64,000 nucleotides of DNA from Cladocopium goreaui (Eukaryota; Sar; Dinophyceae; Suessiales; Symbiodiniaceae). Each line of letters begins with the position of its first letter. Position 1 is the stretch's first letter. The stretch spans positions 24,680 to 88,679 of the forward strand of contig CAMXCT020002729.1 in NCBI GenBank assembly GCA_947184155.2, given 5' to 3'. Positions 42,857 through 52,308 of this stretch are shown here, piece after piece. A model generated the notes under the pieces. That model saw only the letters and a list, made by a program, of their open reading frames with translations. It made no database searches and was not told where the DNA came from. The translations under genes and the position numbers were made by a program.

Positions 42857-42956
42857 NNNNNNNNNNNNNNNNNNNNNNNNNNNNNNNNNNNNNNNNNNNN
42901 NNNNNNNNNNNNNNNNNNNNNNNNNNNNNNNNNNNNNNNNNNNNNNNNNNNNNNNN
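42857..42956. other. Assembly gap, 100 N
   Basis: Exactly 100 N. The left edge is a truncated family L repeat (ends TTTATTTCATGGA) and the right edge is coding. The gap may hide the end of the element and an exon 5' part. Confidence 0.98.
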
Positions 42957-43082
42957 ATGGTCAGCTCAGGCGAGTTTTGGCAGTTGCTCCTGGACGTGGC
43001 GCATTTGCTCCTCTTCCTATGTCTAGCACTGGCCCCATGGCGCTTACTACAGTGCGTCTACTTTGCGTGCCGCCCTTCGCAG
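42957..43082 (+). CDS. Membrane-segment exon at gap edge
   Basis: Reads SGEFWQLLLDVAHLLLFLCL, ALAPWRLLQCVYFACRPSQ to CAG|GTGCCA. One strong hydrophobic helix. The 5' end is cut by the gap. Confidence 0.55.
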
Positions 43083-43201
43083 GTGCCATGACATGGGGTT
43101 CCCTGTAGATCAAGGGGTACCCCATGACATTATCATCCAGCTATTAGATGGGGGTTCTCCATTTATGGAAGCCTCCATTTGATGAAGTTTAGCTTTGAAA
43201 A

Positions 43202-43390
43202 ATGCTTCAACCTAGTCTCCTGCAACACTTCGTAGACGTAGACCTGTCTTCCAAGGTGTGGCGTGGCACCTTAGCACGTCAGCTGTCAAGCTTGCTGCTT
43301 GTGAAAGAGGCTGAGTTGATCCGAGGGGCTGGGAAAGTCGGAAGACATGTTTCTTGGGAACTTTGCAATCTCGATGATGGAAAACATGCC
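43202..43390 (+). CDS. Probable exon, soluble helical
   Basis: Frame LQHFVDVDLSSKVWRGTLAR, QLSSLLLVKEAELIRGAGKV, GRHVSWELCNLDDGKHA, then GTGCAG. A second frame overlaps the 3' part. 5' border unsure. Confidence 0.5.
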
Positions 43391-43487
43391 GTGCAGAATT
43401 CCGGACTTTCTGTCTTGCGTGTATTGTATGATATTGTATGATATTGTATGTATTGTGGCCTCCCACCCTGCGATTTCTTTCGCGCAG

Positions 43488-43562
43488 AAGCAGATACAAT
43501 TTTCGAGACTTGCAAATTATGCGTTCCTATTTAAGGCTGGTGACTTGCAGTGTAAACTTGCT

Positions 43563-43606
<44 letters not shown>

Positions 43607-43631
43607 CTGGAGTCCAGAACATTTGACTTGA
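43488..43631 (+). CDS. Exon with poly-Ala/poly-Asp tract
   Basis: After TTTCTTTCGCGCAG: KQIQFSRLANYAFLFKAGDL, QCKL, then five Ala and eleven Asp from a GCT/GAT microsatellite, WSPEHLT, TGA. The in-frame triplet tract supports coding use of this frame. Confidence 0.5.
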
Positions 43632-43755
43632 ATCGAAGACGAAGGCATAAAAAATGAATTGTATATGATTGATGATGAATTCTACACTAAATTGAATTTA
43701 GATACAGATCTAGACATCGTTTTTTCCATGTCGTGGGTGGTGCCCCTTTCGCCAG

Positions 43756-43869
43756 GCCATGTTAAAAATCTACCGTCGAGAACTGGAACCGTTGCTGAAT
43801 GCTGCCGCTAAGGATCCACCTTTCAGGATCTGGAACCGAAATCAGCTGGGGGAATTTCGCTGCGATTAG
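43756..43869 (+). CDS. Probable exon, 37 codons
   Basis: After TTTCGCCAG: AMLKIYRRELEPLLNAAAKD, PPFRIWNRNQLGEFRCD, TAG. Followed by an AT microsatellite. Function not recognised. Confidence 0.5.
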   Translation, partial: AMLKIYRRELEPLLNAAAKDPPFRIWNRNQLGEFRCD

Positions 43870-43884
43870 GCGGTATTTTTCATG

Positions 43885-44062
43885 TATATGTTTATACATA
43901 ATATGTACTGTATATATATATGTATATATATATTATTATGTATATATATATTATGTATATATGAATACATATATATATACATGTATACATGTATACATGT
44001 ATGTATGTACATACATATACATATATATATATACTTATATATATTATAATATGTACATATTC
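43885..44062. repeat. AT / GTAC microsatellite
   Basis: TATATATG, TACATGTA and ATTATG units. Confidence 0.9.
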
Positions 44063-44417
44063 AAACATTTTTGGAACATGTTCCGGCAAGACGTGTAAAA
44101 GGATTGGTCTACATGGTAAATGCCTTTCTTGGGAGGGTGAAGACGGGGGTAAGGGTTCGACCTATCTCCATTTCCAGCCAACCAATTGTGGTACGTGGAC
44201 ATTTGGCTTGATATGCATACACTTTCTCTCAACCGAAAATGAGGTCACCAACTAATGGAGGATGTGTATATATATATACACAAACATATATACACACATA
44301 AATACATGAATAATTCTAGGTGTGCACTAGTGTACTATCTCCTTTTTTTCCAGGCCAAGAAGGCAAGCTCTTAAAGTCCAAAAAATGAAGGCCTCGTTTC
44401 ATCCACGTCATCAGCAG

Positions 44418-44553
44418 GACTTCGGAAAAGCTTCGAGAGGTGGCCGCCAAGCTGCTTGGCCGGCTGCCCATGCCGGGCAAAAACGGTGAGATGGGACTGC
44501 TGTCAGAGCTACAAGCCTCAAACGATGAAGTGGCTATGGCTTTTGTGGAGAAA
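44418..44553 (+). CDS. Internal exon, 45 codons
   Basis: After CATCAGCAG, to a consensus AAA|GTGAGA donor. Reads TSEKLREVAAKLLGRLPMPG, KNGEMGLLSELQASNDEVAM, AFVEK. Amphipathic helices. Function not recognised. Confidence 0.55.
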
Positions 44554-44577
44554 GTGAGACCTGGCTGATGCGGAAAT

Positions 44578-44712
44578 TTTTGGATCATATATACATAATA
44601 ATATATATATGATATATATATATATATCATATATTACTGATATATATCATATATATATATGTATATATATATATATATGATATATTACTGATATATATAT
44701 ATATATATGATT
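44578..44712. repeat. AT microsatellite with ATATGATATAT hairpins
   Basis: Repeated (TA)n, GATATATAT and TTACTGATATAT units; self-complementary. Confidence 0.88.
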
Positions 44713-44795
44713 CCCTTTTTTCCCATGTTTTTTTTTGGGGATCCGGCATGTCCAAGAAGTGGACTCATTTCTCAGCGATCCAGAGTGACCCAAAG

Positions 44796-45069
44796 ACGTT
44801 TTTTGCCTTTCCGAAAGCGACGTCAATCAGATCCGTCCATCGGAATCATGGCCTTTTCCTGGCCCGCTTGGCCAGGAAAAATTACTCCTTCTTGCAGAAC
44901 GCTGTGTCCAGTTACTGGCCTGGCTTGACACTGGGTGCAAACCTACTATTGCTCAAGAAGTCCTTCAACCCACAGGAGCATGCCCCTTGTCAAAAAAAAA
45001 CACGACCTTTGGCAGCTGTTGCAGAAACTGGCCCAAAACGATGAATCAGATTTGGAGTTCCAAATTTGA
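44796..45069 (+). CDS. Exon broken by a one-base shift at an A9 run
   Basis: Upstream frame: VFCLSESDVNQIRPSESWPF, GQEKLLLLAERCVQLLAWLD, CKPTIAQEVLQPTGACPL. Downstream of the A run at 44,992-45,000 a different frame is clearly coding: HDLWQLLQKLAQNDESDLEF, TGA 45,067-45,069. The two differ by one base, so the run is one A short (read error), or the gene is damaged, or an unseen intron lies there. Helical protein, family unknown. Confidence 0.5.
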
Positions 45070-45196
45070 GAGGGAGACCGCATGAAGAAGGATTTGTGCG
45101 TATTAATGGGGGGATAGCTCAAGAATGCTCAAAGTTGCCATTTGGGGCAAAAAAAGCTGGGAACATCGGAACATCATTTTTTTTACCAACACAAAT

Positions 45197-45286
45197 ATGT
45201 GGGGCCTCCGATCCTTTCGCCCCGAGCTTGAAATGATTCGTTTGGCACCGGAGAAAACCATGAAGAGCCATCATTACCTGAAAAGG
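45197..45286 (+). CDS. Probable exon
   Basis: Reads MWGLRSFRPELEMIRLAPEK, TMKSHHYLKR, then GGGTTTAC. Borders unsure. Near it a GGGGTTACCCC / GGGGGTACCACC repeat (45,325-45,425) resembles 42,550-42,597. Confidence 0.4.
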
Positions 45287-45656
45287 GGTTTACAACATTT
45301 TACAAATGGGTGTTTCCATATATGGGGTTACCCCAAAAATGATAGTTTTTTTTTTAATGGAAAATCCCCATCTTAAATGGATGATTTGGGGGTACCACCA
45401 TTTATGGAAACCCCATTTATGGTATTTCCATGTCTTTACGGAGTCGAAATCCTGAGTATCTTACCCTTTAGTCTCCATGACGAGCGTTTGCTTTGGGTTT
45501 GTGCCACACCAAGACTTTCTATAAAATATGTGTCCAAGAATGTAAAGTATAAATGTTTGCACAGATATGCAATTATCCAAACATCCATGTTTATAGTGCT
45601 TATCTTCCGCCATTTTTTTTGCAATGTCCCCTGTTGCAACTTAAGCACGTGTGAAG

Positions 45657-45737
45657 TACGTAGATGAGCTACGACCAGGTGGAATTTTTCACGATGCAAC
45701 GGACTGGCCAGACAGGATGGGATTGGAATCAGACTGA
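45657..45737 (+). CDS. Weak exon
   Basis: After GTGTGAAG: YVDELRPGGIFHDATDWPDR, MGLESD, TGA. A second frame starting with ATG (45,664) is open as well. Confidence 0.35.
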   Translation, partial: YVDELRPGGIFHDATDWPDRMGLESD

Positions 45738-45894
45738 TGCAGAACCGTTTATTTTATCAATACAACTGATATCAACTGATTCCATTTTTTTCCAGATTCA
45801 CATATTTTTAGATACAACTATAGGAAATACCAGAGCATCCAGTAACAGACCAACCATGGCAGCTAAGCATCGAGTCTGACTTTTTTGCGAATCT

Positions 45895-45996
45895 GAGGCG
45901 CTGTCTTTGGAAAAGATCGCCAGTGCTCAAAGCCGCGCTGACGACTTGTTATTGACCTTGGCAGCAGAAGTGCAGGCGCGGTTCTGCAGAAAATGA
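45895..45996 (+). CDS. Probable exon
   Basis: EALSLEKIASAQSRADDLLL, TLAAEVQARFCRK, TGA 45,994-45,996. Strongly helical. Acceptor may be ATCTGAG|GCG. Confidence 0.45.
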   Translation, partial: EALSLEKIASAQSRADDLLLTLAAEVQARFCRK

Positions 45997-46556
45997 CGCT
46001 GTGTCACATCGGACATCACCTGGTGCCGGAAAAAAAAACCCAAGCAGCGCTTAGAACCACCTAAACCATAGTACTTATCTGTGGGGGTGTTTAATATCAT
46101 TAGCATTTGAAACTGGTCAAGATGCGTTTCCATCTGGAAGTTGAAAAGAGCTCGTTGATGCCTTTTCAAAACTTTCAACACTTTAATTGTGAGTCCAAAA
46201 GGCACACACAGAGCAGACAATCAATATACAGTTAATAGTTAATATACATCAATTAAAACATAACAGCACAGCAACTTTCAAACAAATAAACAATAGTAGA
46301 AAAGACACATCAGAAAAAAAGCTAACAAAAACAATTGGGTTGGGGAAACAGGTGGCGGGGAGGAAGGCGGAGGCTCAAAAAACGCAAAACGTGCCCCCCC
46401 CCACCAATGCAACAAACATATTAAGCAAACAAAAGAAGAACATAATCAGAACACTAGAAGACAGGTAAACAAAAGCAAACTAACAAATCACAAGAAACAA
46501 TCACAGATCAGAAACATGATTGGTTTGTTTGTATTTTGAGCAGTTCTTTTTTGCAG
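45997..46556. other. No gene seen; A-rich
   Basis: A-rich on the + strand with AAACAAAC-like words. Weak - strand frames only. Likely intron. Confidence 0.4.
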
Positions 46557-46964
46557 CCAACTGAGATCCCAGGCTGCCAGCGTTGAATTCCACAGCCCCA
46601 ACGATGCCGGTCTTCTGAGCAGTGCATGTCGAAAGCCGTTGTCCGAACATAGGCAGCCGAGTGAAGCTTTTGCACAGAGTCTGGGATGGTGTTTCAACAA
46701 GAATCTAGTTGAAACATCAGTTTCCCATCAGAAAAGATCAGTGGAAATGACTAGACCACTGTTTCCACTGGAAACTCTCGACACGATGGGTGCGGGAATC
46801 TATTTTTTAGGGCTACCTCCTTGGGTTCCCTATGAAGTGAGCGATTTCTTCGGAACCCATTGTTTTGGGCGTTTTTCACATGAGAGGCGATTGGTGCAGA
46901 TCTTTGCTTGTGAAGTTTTGAAGGAGACCTGTGGATCCTGTTGGGTTCTCACTGCTGATCCCGG
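46557..46964 (+). CDS. Longest exon of the region, about 136 codons
   Basis: After TTTTTTGCAG, to CCGG|GTAATT. Reads QLRSQAASVEFHSPNDAGLL, SEHRQPSEAFAQSLGWCFNK, SVEMTRPLFPLETLDTMGAG, IYFLGLPPWVPYEVSDFFGT, RRLVQIFACEVLKETCGSCW. Soluble-looking with a possible Cys-rich end. Family not recognised. Confidence 0.55.
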
Positions 46965-47095
46965 GTAATTCTTGTTGGTCACAAACGTACCGGTCCTTAT
47001 GAAAACCGATCTCCGGTATCTACGTTTTGTACCGCAACCTTTACAAGTCGTCTGTGTACCTCCAAAACTTCATGAAACTTCATGAATTATGATTA

Positions 47096-47214
47096 CTGGT
47101 TGGTGGTTTGGAACATGAATTTTATGACTTTCCAGAAACAGTTGGGAATGTCATCATCCCAACTGACTTTCACTCCATCATTTTTCAGAGGGGTAGGGCT
47201 CAACCACCAACCAG
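47096..47214 (+). mobile_element. Family B TIR element
   Basis: CTGGTTGGTGGTTT and AACCACCAACCAG ends; longer right arm (CAGAGGGGTAGGGCT) as at 50,662. An exon follows at 47,289. Confidence 0.8.
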
Positions 47215-47288
47215 ACTATCATTTCCCGAAGTTGTGGTCTCTTTGGGTATCCTGGTATCATTGTTGAACCCATCGAAGACAAGTGCAG

Positions 47289-47435
47289 GACTATGGAACT
47301 TTGCTGCTGGGCTTCCTGCTGCTGATCTCCGTCTACCGCTTGCCCGCCGTTGTTGAAGGTCTACGCCAGGAACGACAAGCAGATTTCGTGCAGCGGATGA
47401 GGATCGTGCTGGGCTGTCAGGCCACTGCCAACTGA
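47289..47435 (+). CDS. Membrane-anchor exon, 48 codons
   Basis: After AAGTGCAG: DYGTLLLGFLLLISVYRLPA, VVEGLRQERQADFVQRMRIV, LGCQATAN, TGA 47,433-47,435. One clear membrane helix followed by a basic/acidic helix. A family A element begins 14 bases later, so the TGA may lie in an intron. Confidence 0.55.
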   Translation, partial: DYGTLLLGFLLLISVYRLPAVVEGLRQERQADFVQRMRIVLGCQATAN

Positions 47436-47448
47436 GCAAGAAAATAAC

Positions 47449-47558
47449 TTATGGGTAAAATAGCATAACTATGGAAAGATCCACCATTTTTTATGGCTCA
47501 TAAATCAACTATTTCGACTGGGCCATTTTCAATAGCTATGTTAGTTTACCAGAGGGTA
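47449..47558 (+). mobile_element. Family A TIR element, left tip lost
   Basis: Right tip TTTACCAGAGGGTA intact; left side reads TATGGGTAAAATAGC. Interior CATAACTATGGAAAGATCCACCAT. Confidence 0.65.
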
Positions 47559-47699
47559 AGGTTGATGGGTTATAGATGGTTATAGGTAATTATACTGGCT
47601 TATTGGGGGTTATTCAAAGTTTTTTTTTAAAGCCATAGTAGGGAAAACATGGGAAAGCTATCAAGCAAGTAGTATTTTTTTATGGCTCAACTAGCTTGA

Positions 47700-47805
47700 C
47701 ATAGGGCGGGGGTTCGCTTCGGGCGTAAATTTTGGCTCGCTTCGGGCGTAAATTTGGTCTCGCTCCAGGCGTAAATTTGGTCTCGCTTCGGGCTTAAAGT
47801 TGTTC
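47700..47805. repeat. Short repeats CGCTTCGGGCGTAAATTT
   Basis: Four units of about 25 bp (CTTCGGGCGTAAATTTTGG, etc.) with small changes. Confidence 0.8.
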
Positions 47806-48199
47806 CATAGGCACTGTGGCAGGCGCAGCCCAAGAGCGAGCAAGTAATACCAGATGCCAAAGGGCAAGTCAGCATATAGCGTCTCGTTCAATTCATGCTG
47901 TGATGCCTTAACGTTTCTGTGCTCCTCGTGTCTGATTACTTGAGCGGATATAAGGCGCATGTAAATGCAACGCAGCTGGGTCTGCTTGGGTGCCCGGATG
48001 TTATGTTTCGTTCACTTAATACGGCGCACATGAAATGCAACTACACATAAAGGTCAGTCGCTCGCTTAGGCGTGCGTGTTTTCTCGCATAGGACTACGTT
48101 TTTCATATATGGCTACAGTATCAATAGAAACATAGATCGATGTATTTGAACATGTCTTCAAAAGGCTTGTACATGTGTGACAGAGATGATCATCAGGAC

Positions 48200-48720
48200 A
48201 GTATCATTGAATCATATGCCGAAGAAGACGTTACAACGTATCAGGAACGTATTTCAAGTGACTTGACGAACATGTTAGAACGTAGCAGGATCACTTTGCA
48301 ATTGACTTGAAGAAGATGTGACAACGTGCCAGGAACGTGTTGCAAGTCACTTGAAGAACATGTTACAACATATGAGGAACATCTGGCAAGTCACTCGAAT
48401 AAGAGCTTACAACGTATCAGGAACGTCTTGCAAGTTACTGACAAGTAGGAAGGTGTTGCAACGTATCAGGAACGTCTGCCAAGTTATTTGACGAAGAGGT
48501 TACAACATACCAGGAACATCATTCAATTTACTTGAACAAGATGTGATAAGTGTTAACGTGCCAGGACCGTCTTGCAAGGTACTTGCAGAAGATTTTTACA
48601 ACGTCTAAGGAAGGTGTTGCAAGTCACTTGAAGAAGGTGTGTCAACGTATCAGGAACATCTGACAAATCACTGCAAGAAGAATTAACAACGTATCAGGAA
48701 CGTCTTGCAAGTTACTTAGA
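48200..48720. repeat. About 45-bp tandem repeat, about 11 copies
   Basis: Units of the form AAGAxGTTACAACGTATCAGG then AACGTCTTGCAAGTCACTTG. Copies are quite diverged, so the array is old. Confidence 0.85.
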
Positions 48721-48884
48721 AGTAAAGAAAAACAAGATATATCGATGTATGTGAACATGACCTCAAGAGGCTTGTGCATGTGCATGTGCATTGTCATTGA
48801 ATCACAGGCTGAGCATGCATTTCCTGTTTGCTGAGCATGCATTTCTTGTTGAATCAGACCGCATGTCCCAGCCCCGAGTCCCCA

Positions 48885-49030
48885 AGTGTTATTCTAAAGG
48901 TCTCATTCCAGGATGCTGCTCCCCTAAACCCACCCCATGTCCCAGGTCTCATTCCAGGATGCTGCTCCCCTAAACCCACCCTATGTCCCAGCCCCGTAAC
49001 CCCATGTCCCCTCAACCCACCCCATGTCCT
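48885..49030. repeat. Two-copy repeat GTCTCATTCCAGGATGCTGC
   Basis: A 55-bp unit repeated with AACCCACCCCATGTCCC tails just before the 49-bp array. Confidence 0.8.
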
Positions 49031-49034
49031 CTTC

Positions 49035-50115
49035 TTACATCAACTGCAACAACATATAAACCCTAAAGGGGTCGTGGCCCTTCTTAGCTTAAGTGCAAGA
49101 ACATATAAATCCTAAAGGGGTCGTGGCCCTTCTTACATTAAGTGCAACAACAAATAAACCCTAAAGGGGTCGTGCCTCTTCTAAGATTAAGTGCAACAAC
49201 ATATAAACCCTAAAGGTGTCGGGGCTCTTCTTACATTGAGTGCAACAAGATATAAACCCTAAAGGTGTCGTGGCTCTTCTTAGATTAAGTGCAACAACGT
49301 ATAAACCATAAAGGTGTCGTGGCCCTTCTTAGATTAAGTGCAACAACCTATAAACCCTAAAGGGGTCGTGGCCCTTCTTACATTAAGTGCAACAACATAT
49401 ACACCCTAAAGGGGTCGTGGCTCTTCTTAGATTAAGTGCAACAACATATAAACCCTAAAGGTGTCGTGGCCCTTCTTACATTAAGTGCAACAACATATAC
49501 ACCCTAAAGGGGTCGTGGCTCTTCTTAGATTAAGTGCAACAACATATAAACCCTAAAGGTGTCGTGGCCCTTCTTAGATTAAGTGCAACAACATATAAAC
49601 CCTAAAGGGGTCGTGGCTCTTCTTAGATTAAGTGCAACAACATAAAAACCCTAAAGGTGTCGTGGCCCTTCTCACATTAAGTGCAACAACATATACACCC
49701 TAAAGGTGTCGTGGCCCTTCTAAGATTAAGTGCAACAACATATACACCCTAAAGGTGTCGTGGCCCTTCTAAGATTAAGTGTCAAAAACATATACAGCCC
49801 AAAAGGGGTCCGGTGATCTCTTCTTAGATATAGCAGTGCAAACAACATGTCAACACCCTAAGCAGGTGAGTGGCCCTTCATCTCCATTAAAGTGCACACA
49901 ACCATATATAAACACCCTAACAGGTGTCGTGGGCTCTTTTACATTTGAGTGCATACACACATATAGAACGCCCAGTACGAAAGGAATGGTGCGTAGGACT
50001 CTTCTAAGCAGTTAACGTAGTTGCAAACCAGAAGCACGCATAAAAACCTTAAAGGTGTCGTGGCTCTTCTTAGATGAAGTGCAACAACATAGAAACCCTA
50101 AAGGTGTCGAGCCCT
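49035..50115. repeat. 49-bp tandem array, about 22 copies
   Basis: AAACCCTAAAGG(G/T)GTCGTGG recurs every 49 bases (for example 49,061 and 49,110). Alternation of GGGGTC and GGTGTC types suggests a higher-order unit. From about 49,780 to 50,040 the copies carry many one-base insertions, unlike both sides. Confidence 0.93.
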
Positions 50116-50119
50116 TTTT

Positions 50120-50310
50120 TTGCTGAAAGTGAGTCCATTTATGCCTGAAGTGAGCCCGGATATGCCTGAAGTGAGCCCAGATATGCCCAAAGTGAGCCCA
50201 GATATGCCCAAAGTGAGCCAGATATGCCCAAAGTGAGCCCATTTTATGCCCAAAGTGAGCCTCGAAAATTTATGCCCAAAGTGAGCCCGAATTTATGCCC
50301 AAAGTGAGCC
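50120..50310. repeat. 20-21-bp tandem repeat TATGCCCAAAGTGAGCCCAGA
   Basis: About nine units with CCTGAAG/CCCAAAG variants. Directly follows the 49-bp array. Confidence 0.92.
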
Positions 50311-50346
50311 CCTCGCCCTTGACATAGACCATGGCACAGAAAGATA

Positions 50347-50545
50347 TACGCTCCGGTAAACTAACAGTTTGCTATTGAAAAATGGCTCATTTATAGTTGA
50401 TTGACCCATTAAAAATGGTGATTTTCCATAGTTTTTTGTAAACGTTTACCAGAGGGTAACATTTTTTTTCATAATCACCATTTTTAATGGGAAAACTCAC
50501 TATAAATGGTGATTTTCAATAGCTATGTTAAATTACCAGAGGGTA
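50347..50545 (+). mobile_element. Family A element plus an adjoining half copy
   Basis: A complete copy 50,347-50,458 (right tip TTTACCAGAGGGTA) is followed by the right two thirds of another (50,470-50,545, tip TTACCAGAGGGTA). Either one inserted into the other, or a second copy lost its left end. Confidence 0.75.
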
Positions 50546-50664
50546 GTGAGTTCGATGAGTTTCCCAGCTTGAAAATTCCTCGTCGAGTTAGTTCGGACAC
50601 TAAAAATCCTGCCTACGCTGGATTACCGAAGGGTAGCTGCAGAATTTCTTCAAGACAAGAACTG
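50540..50664 (+). CDS. Exon framed by two elements (A then B)
   Basis: Begins at the AG of the family A tip and ends at CTG|GT of family B. The 41-codon frame reads GSEFDEFPSLKIPRRVSSDT, KNPAYAGLPKGSCRISSRQE L. Both splice sites would be supplied by TIRs. Function not recognised. Confidence 0.5.
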
Positions 50665-50798
50665 GTTGGTGGTGACTGGAACCATGGAATTTTGAATGAC
50701 TTTCCAGAAACAGTTGGGAATTTCATCATCCCAACTGACTTTCACTCACTAATTCCATCATTTTTCAGAGGGGTAGGGCGAGCTCAGCCACCAACCAG
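50662..50798 (+). mobile_element. Family B TIR element with AGAA duplication
   Basis: CTGGTTGGTGG and CCACCAACCAG ends, flanked by AGAA on both sides (50,658-50,661; 50,799-50,802). The interior is longer by a duplicated CACTCACTAATTCC region. Confidence 0.85.
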
Positions 50799-50840
50799 AG
50801 AATGTTGCCGTCTTCGTGTCACGTGTGTTCTCGTTTTCAG

Positions 50841-50960
50841 GTGAGACTCTTTATGTGGGATTTGTGGATGCTCTTCACGGCGATTTTAGCGGCCAAGCTG
50901 CATCACATTCAGTACGAAGCTGTTGGGCCTTGTAAACTTGAGAGGAGGAAACCTAAGTGA
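50841..50960 (+). CDS. Probable exon, two open frames
   Basis: After TCTCGTTTTCAG. One frame: VRLFMWDLWMLFTAILAAKL, HHIQYEAVGPCKLERRKPK, TGA 50,958-50,960, with a hydrophobic helix. Another: ETLYVGFVDALHGDFSGQAA. The first follows in frame from the exon at 50,540 if GT-AG is used. Confidence 0.45.
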   Translation: MRLFMWDLWMLFTAILAAKLHHIQYEAVGPCKLERRKPK

Positions 50961-51014
50961 CAGCACTACCCTACCCGGGAAATCATGCTAAAATGATTCC
51001 TTCTAAATTTTCAG

Positions 51015-51142
51015 CATCCAGCTGGGCCAACTCTTCCCTACCAGAGGTTTTTCGCTTACGTTCCCGAGGCAAGTCTCTTAGCCATCGTCACATTGGTTCG
51101 CGCCCTGGAGTCACTGAGCAAACAAATATCTCCAGAATTTTG
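51015..51142 (+). CDS. Internal exon
   Basis: After AATTTTCAG, to TTTTG|GTGAAA. Best frame HPAGPTLPYQRFFAYVPEAS, LLAIVTLVRALESLSKQISP. A Ser/Arg-rich second frame is open. Function unknown. Confidence 0.5.
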
Positions 51143-51288
51143 GTGAAAATTTTGGGGCCGGGGCAAACATCACCAGCAAATTTCATGGCGAATCATCGCC
51201 GGCACCTTTTTTTTTCCCCACATGGAAGACACACTTTTGAAGATGGGCCCCATGGGCCATTGACAAAGCCACCTGTTTTGCAAAAACA

Positions 51289-51417
51289 TACCCGGCCTGG
51301 TAAACGTTTACCAAAAAACGATGGAACATCACTATGCTATTAATGGGGATTCATCCACTATAAATCGACTGGGCCATGGCTTCAATAGCAAACTGTAACA
51401 GTCATTACCAGAGGGTA
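51289..51417 (+). mobile_element. Family A TIR element (CCCGGCCTGG tip)
   Basis: TACCCGGCCTGGTAAACG left and ATTACCAGAGGGTA right. Same left-tip type as 13,729. Confidence 0.72.
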
Positions 51418-51534
51418 AGTTAAATTCAGGATCAAGTCGAAGTCGTCCATTGAGACATCATGCTGCAATTGGATGCAATTGGCTGGACATGCTGGACTTG
51501 TTGTTGGGCTTTTTTGGATGTGTATATACTCTGT

Positions 51535-51668
51535 AATGTCAACCCTGGATTAATAAACCCCAAACGCCTGTTTAATTGGGAAGGTACCATTTAAGTATTG
51601 GATTATGACTATTGGAGGGGTACCCCCCTAATTAATAAACCATGGTTTATTAATCCGGGGTTGACATT
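51535..51668 (+). mobile_element. Family D TIR element
   Basis: AATGTCAACCCTGGATTAATAAACC and GGTTTATTAATCCGGGGTTGACATT form a 25-bp inverted repeat with one mismatch. The middle has TAATTGGGAAGGTACC and GGGGTACCCCCCTAATTA, a second hairpin. Confidence 0.78.
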
Positions 51669-51833
51669 ATACCTGATTGGTGCCGTTTTTGTGACTGACA
51701 GACAGTTTGAACATTGTTTGAACATTTTGAAGGAAGAACACCTATAAGAGAGCGGGGCCGATTGATTCCAAAGTCTTGATTTGGCCATGAAAAAAAAAGT
51801 GCCACTTTCGAAGTTATCCGAAAATCTCTTAAG

Positions 51834-52308
51834 TGGCGTCCGTTATGCTGTTTGATCCACGATATTCATCTCTAGATTCGAAGGAGATTACTTGGGTCTG
51901 GTCAAAGTTAAATTCTGCCATCCAAAGAGCTGTGTTTTTCCAGCAAGTTCGAAATCTAGAAGCCCACAGAATTTCCATGTCAGTTTTCTACCCTCTGGTT
52001 ATGACTAACATAGCCATGGTATAGATGGTCCATAGAAATAGATGGTTTACCTATTGATAGCATGGTGATTTTCAATGGCGAACTGTGAATCTGTTAGTCA
52101 TAACCAGATGGTAATGGCTTTGTTGTTGGCTCATGACATCAGCACATCCGTGGATTTTTGGAACGCGGACAGGTTCCTGCGGACAGCGTTCCTTCATTGC
52201 GAAAGCCTCGAGGATTTAAGGAGAGAGGCATGGGATGCAACCAAGGATGCCCTCAACAGCCGCCTGGCGGGGAAAATACTGGGTGCAGTTGAGGTTAATG
52301 GGGCTCTG
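51834..52308 (+). CDS. Two exons joined across a family A element
   Basis: 51,834-51,997 reads VMLFDPRYSSLDSKEITWVW, SKLNSAIQRAVFFQQVRNLE, HRISMSVFYPL. 52,108-52,308 (67 codons) reads MVMALLLAHDISTSVDFWNA, DRFLRTAFLHCESLEDLRRE, WDATKDALNSRLAGKILGAV, then GTGGAT. Frame holds with GT at 51,998 and AG at 52,107, both in the TIRs. Exact excision would need another frame of exon 1, which is also open. Helical; family unknown. Confidence 0.55.
51989..52113 (+). mobile_element. Family A TIR element used as an intron
   Basis: TACCCTCTGGTTATGACTAAC and GTTAGTCATAACCAGATGGTA tips. Near-identical to 6,069-6,185. Contains a small insertion TGAATCTG relative to it. Confidence 0.82.

Noticed and set aside
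31480-42956. N runs as biological features
   Set aside because: Both are exactly 100 bases and are assembly placeholders.
8578-44712. AT microsatellites as promoters or origins
   Set aside because: They occur throughout introns and spacers with no consistent relation to gene starts.
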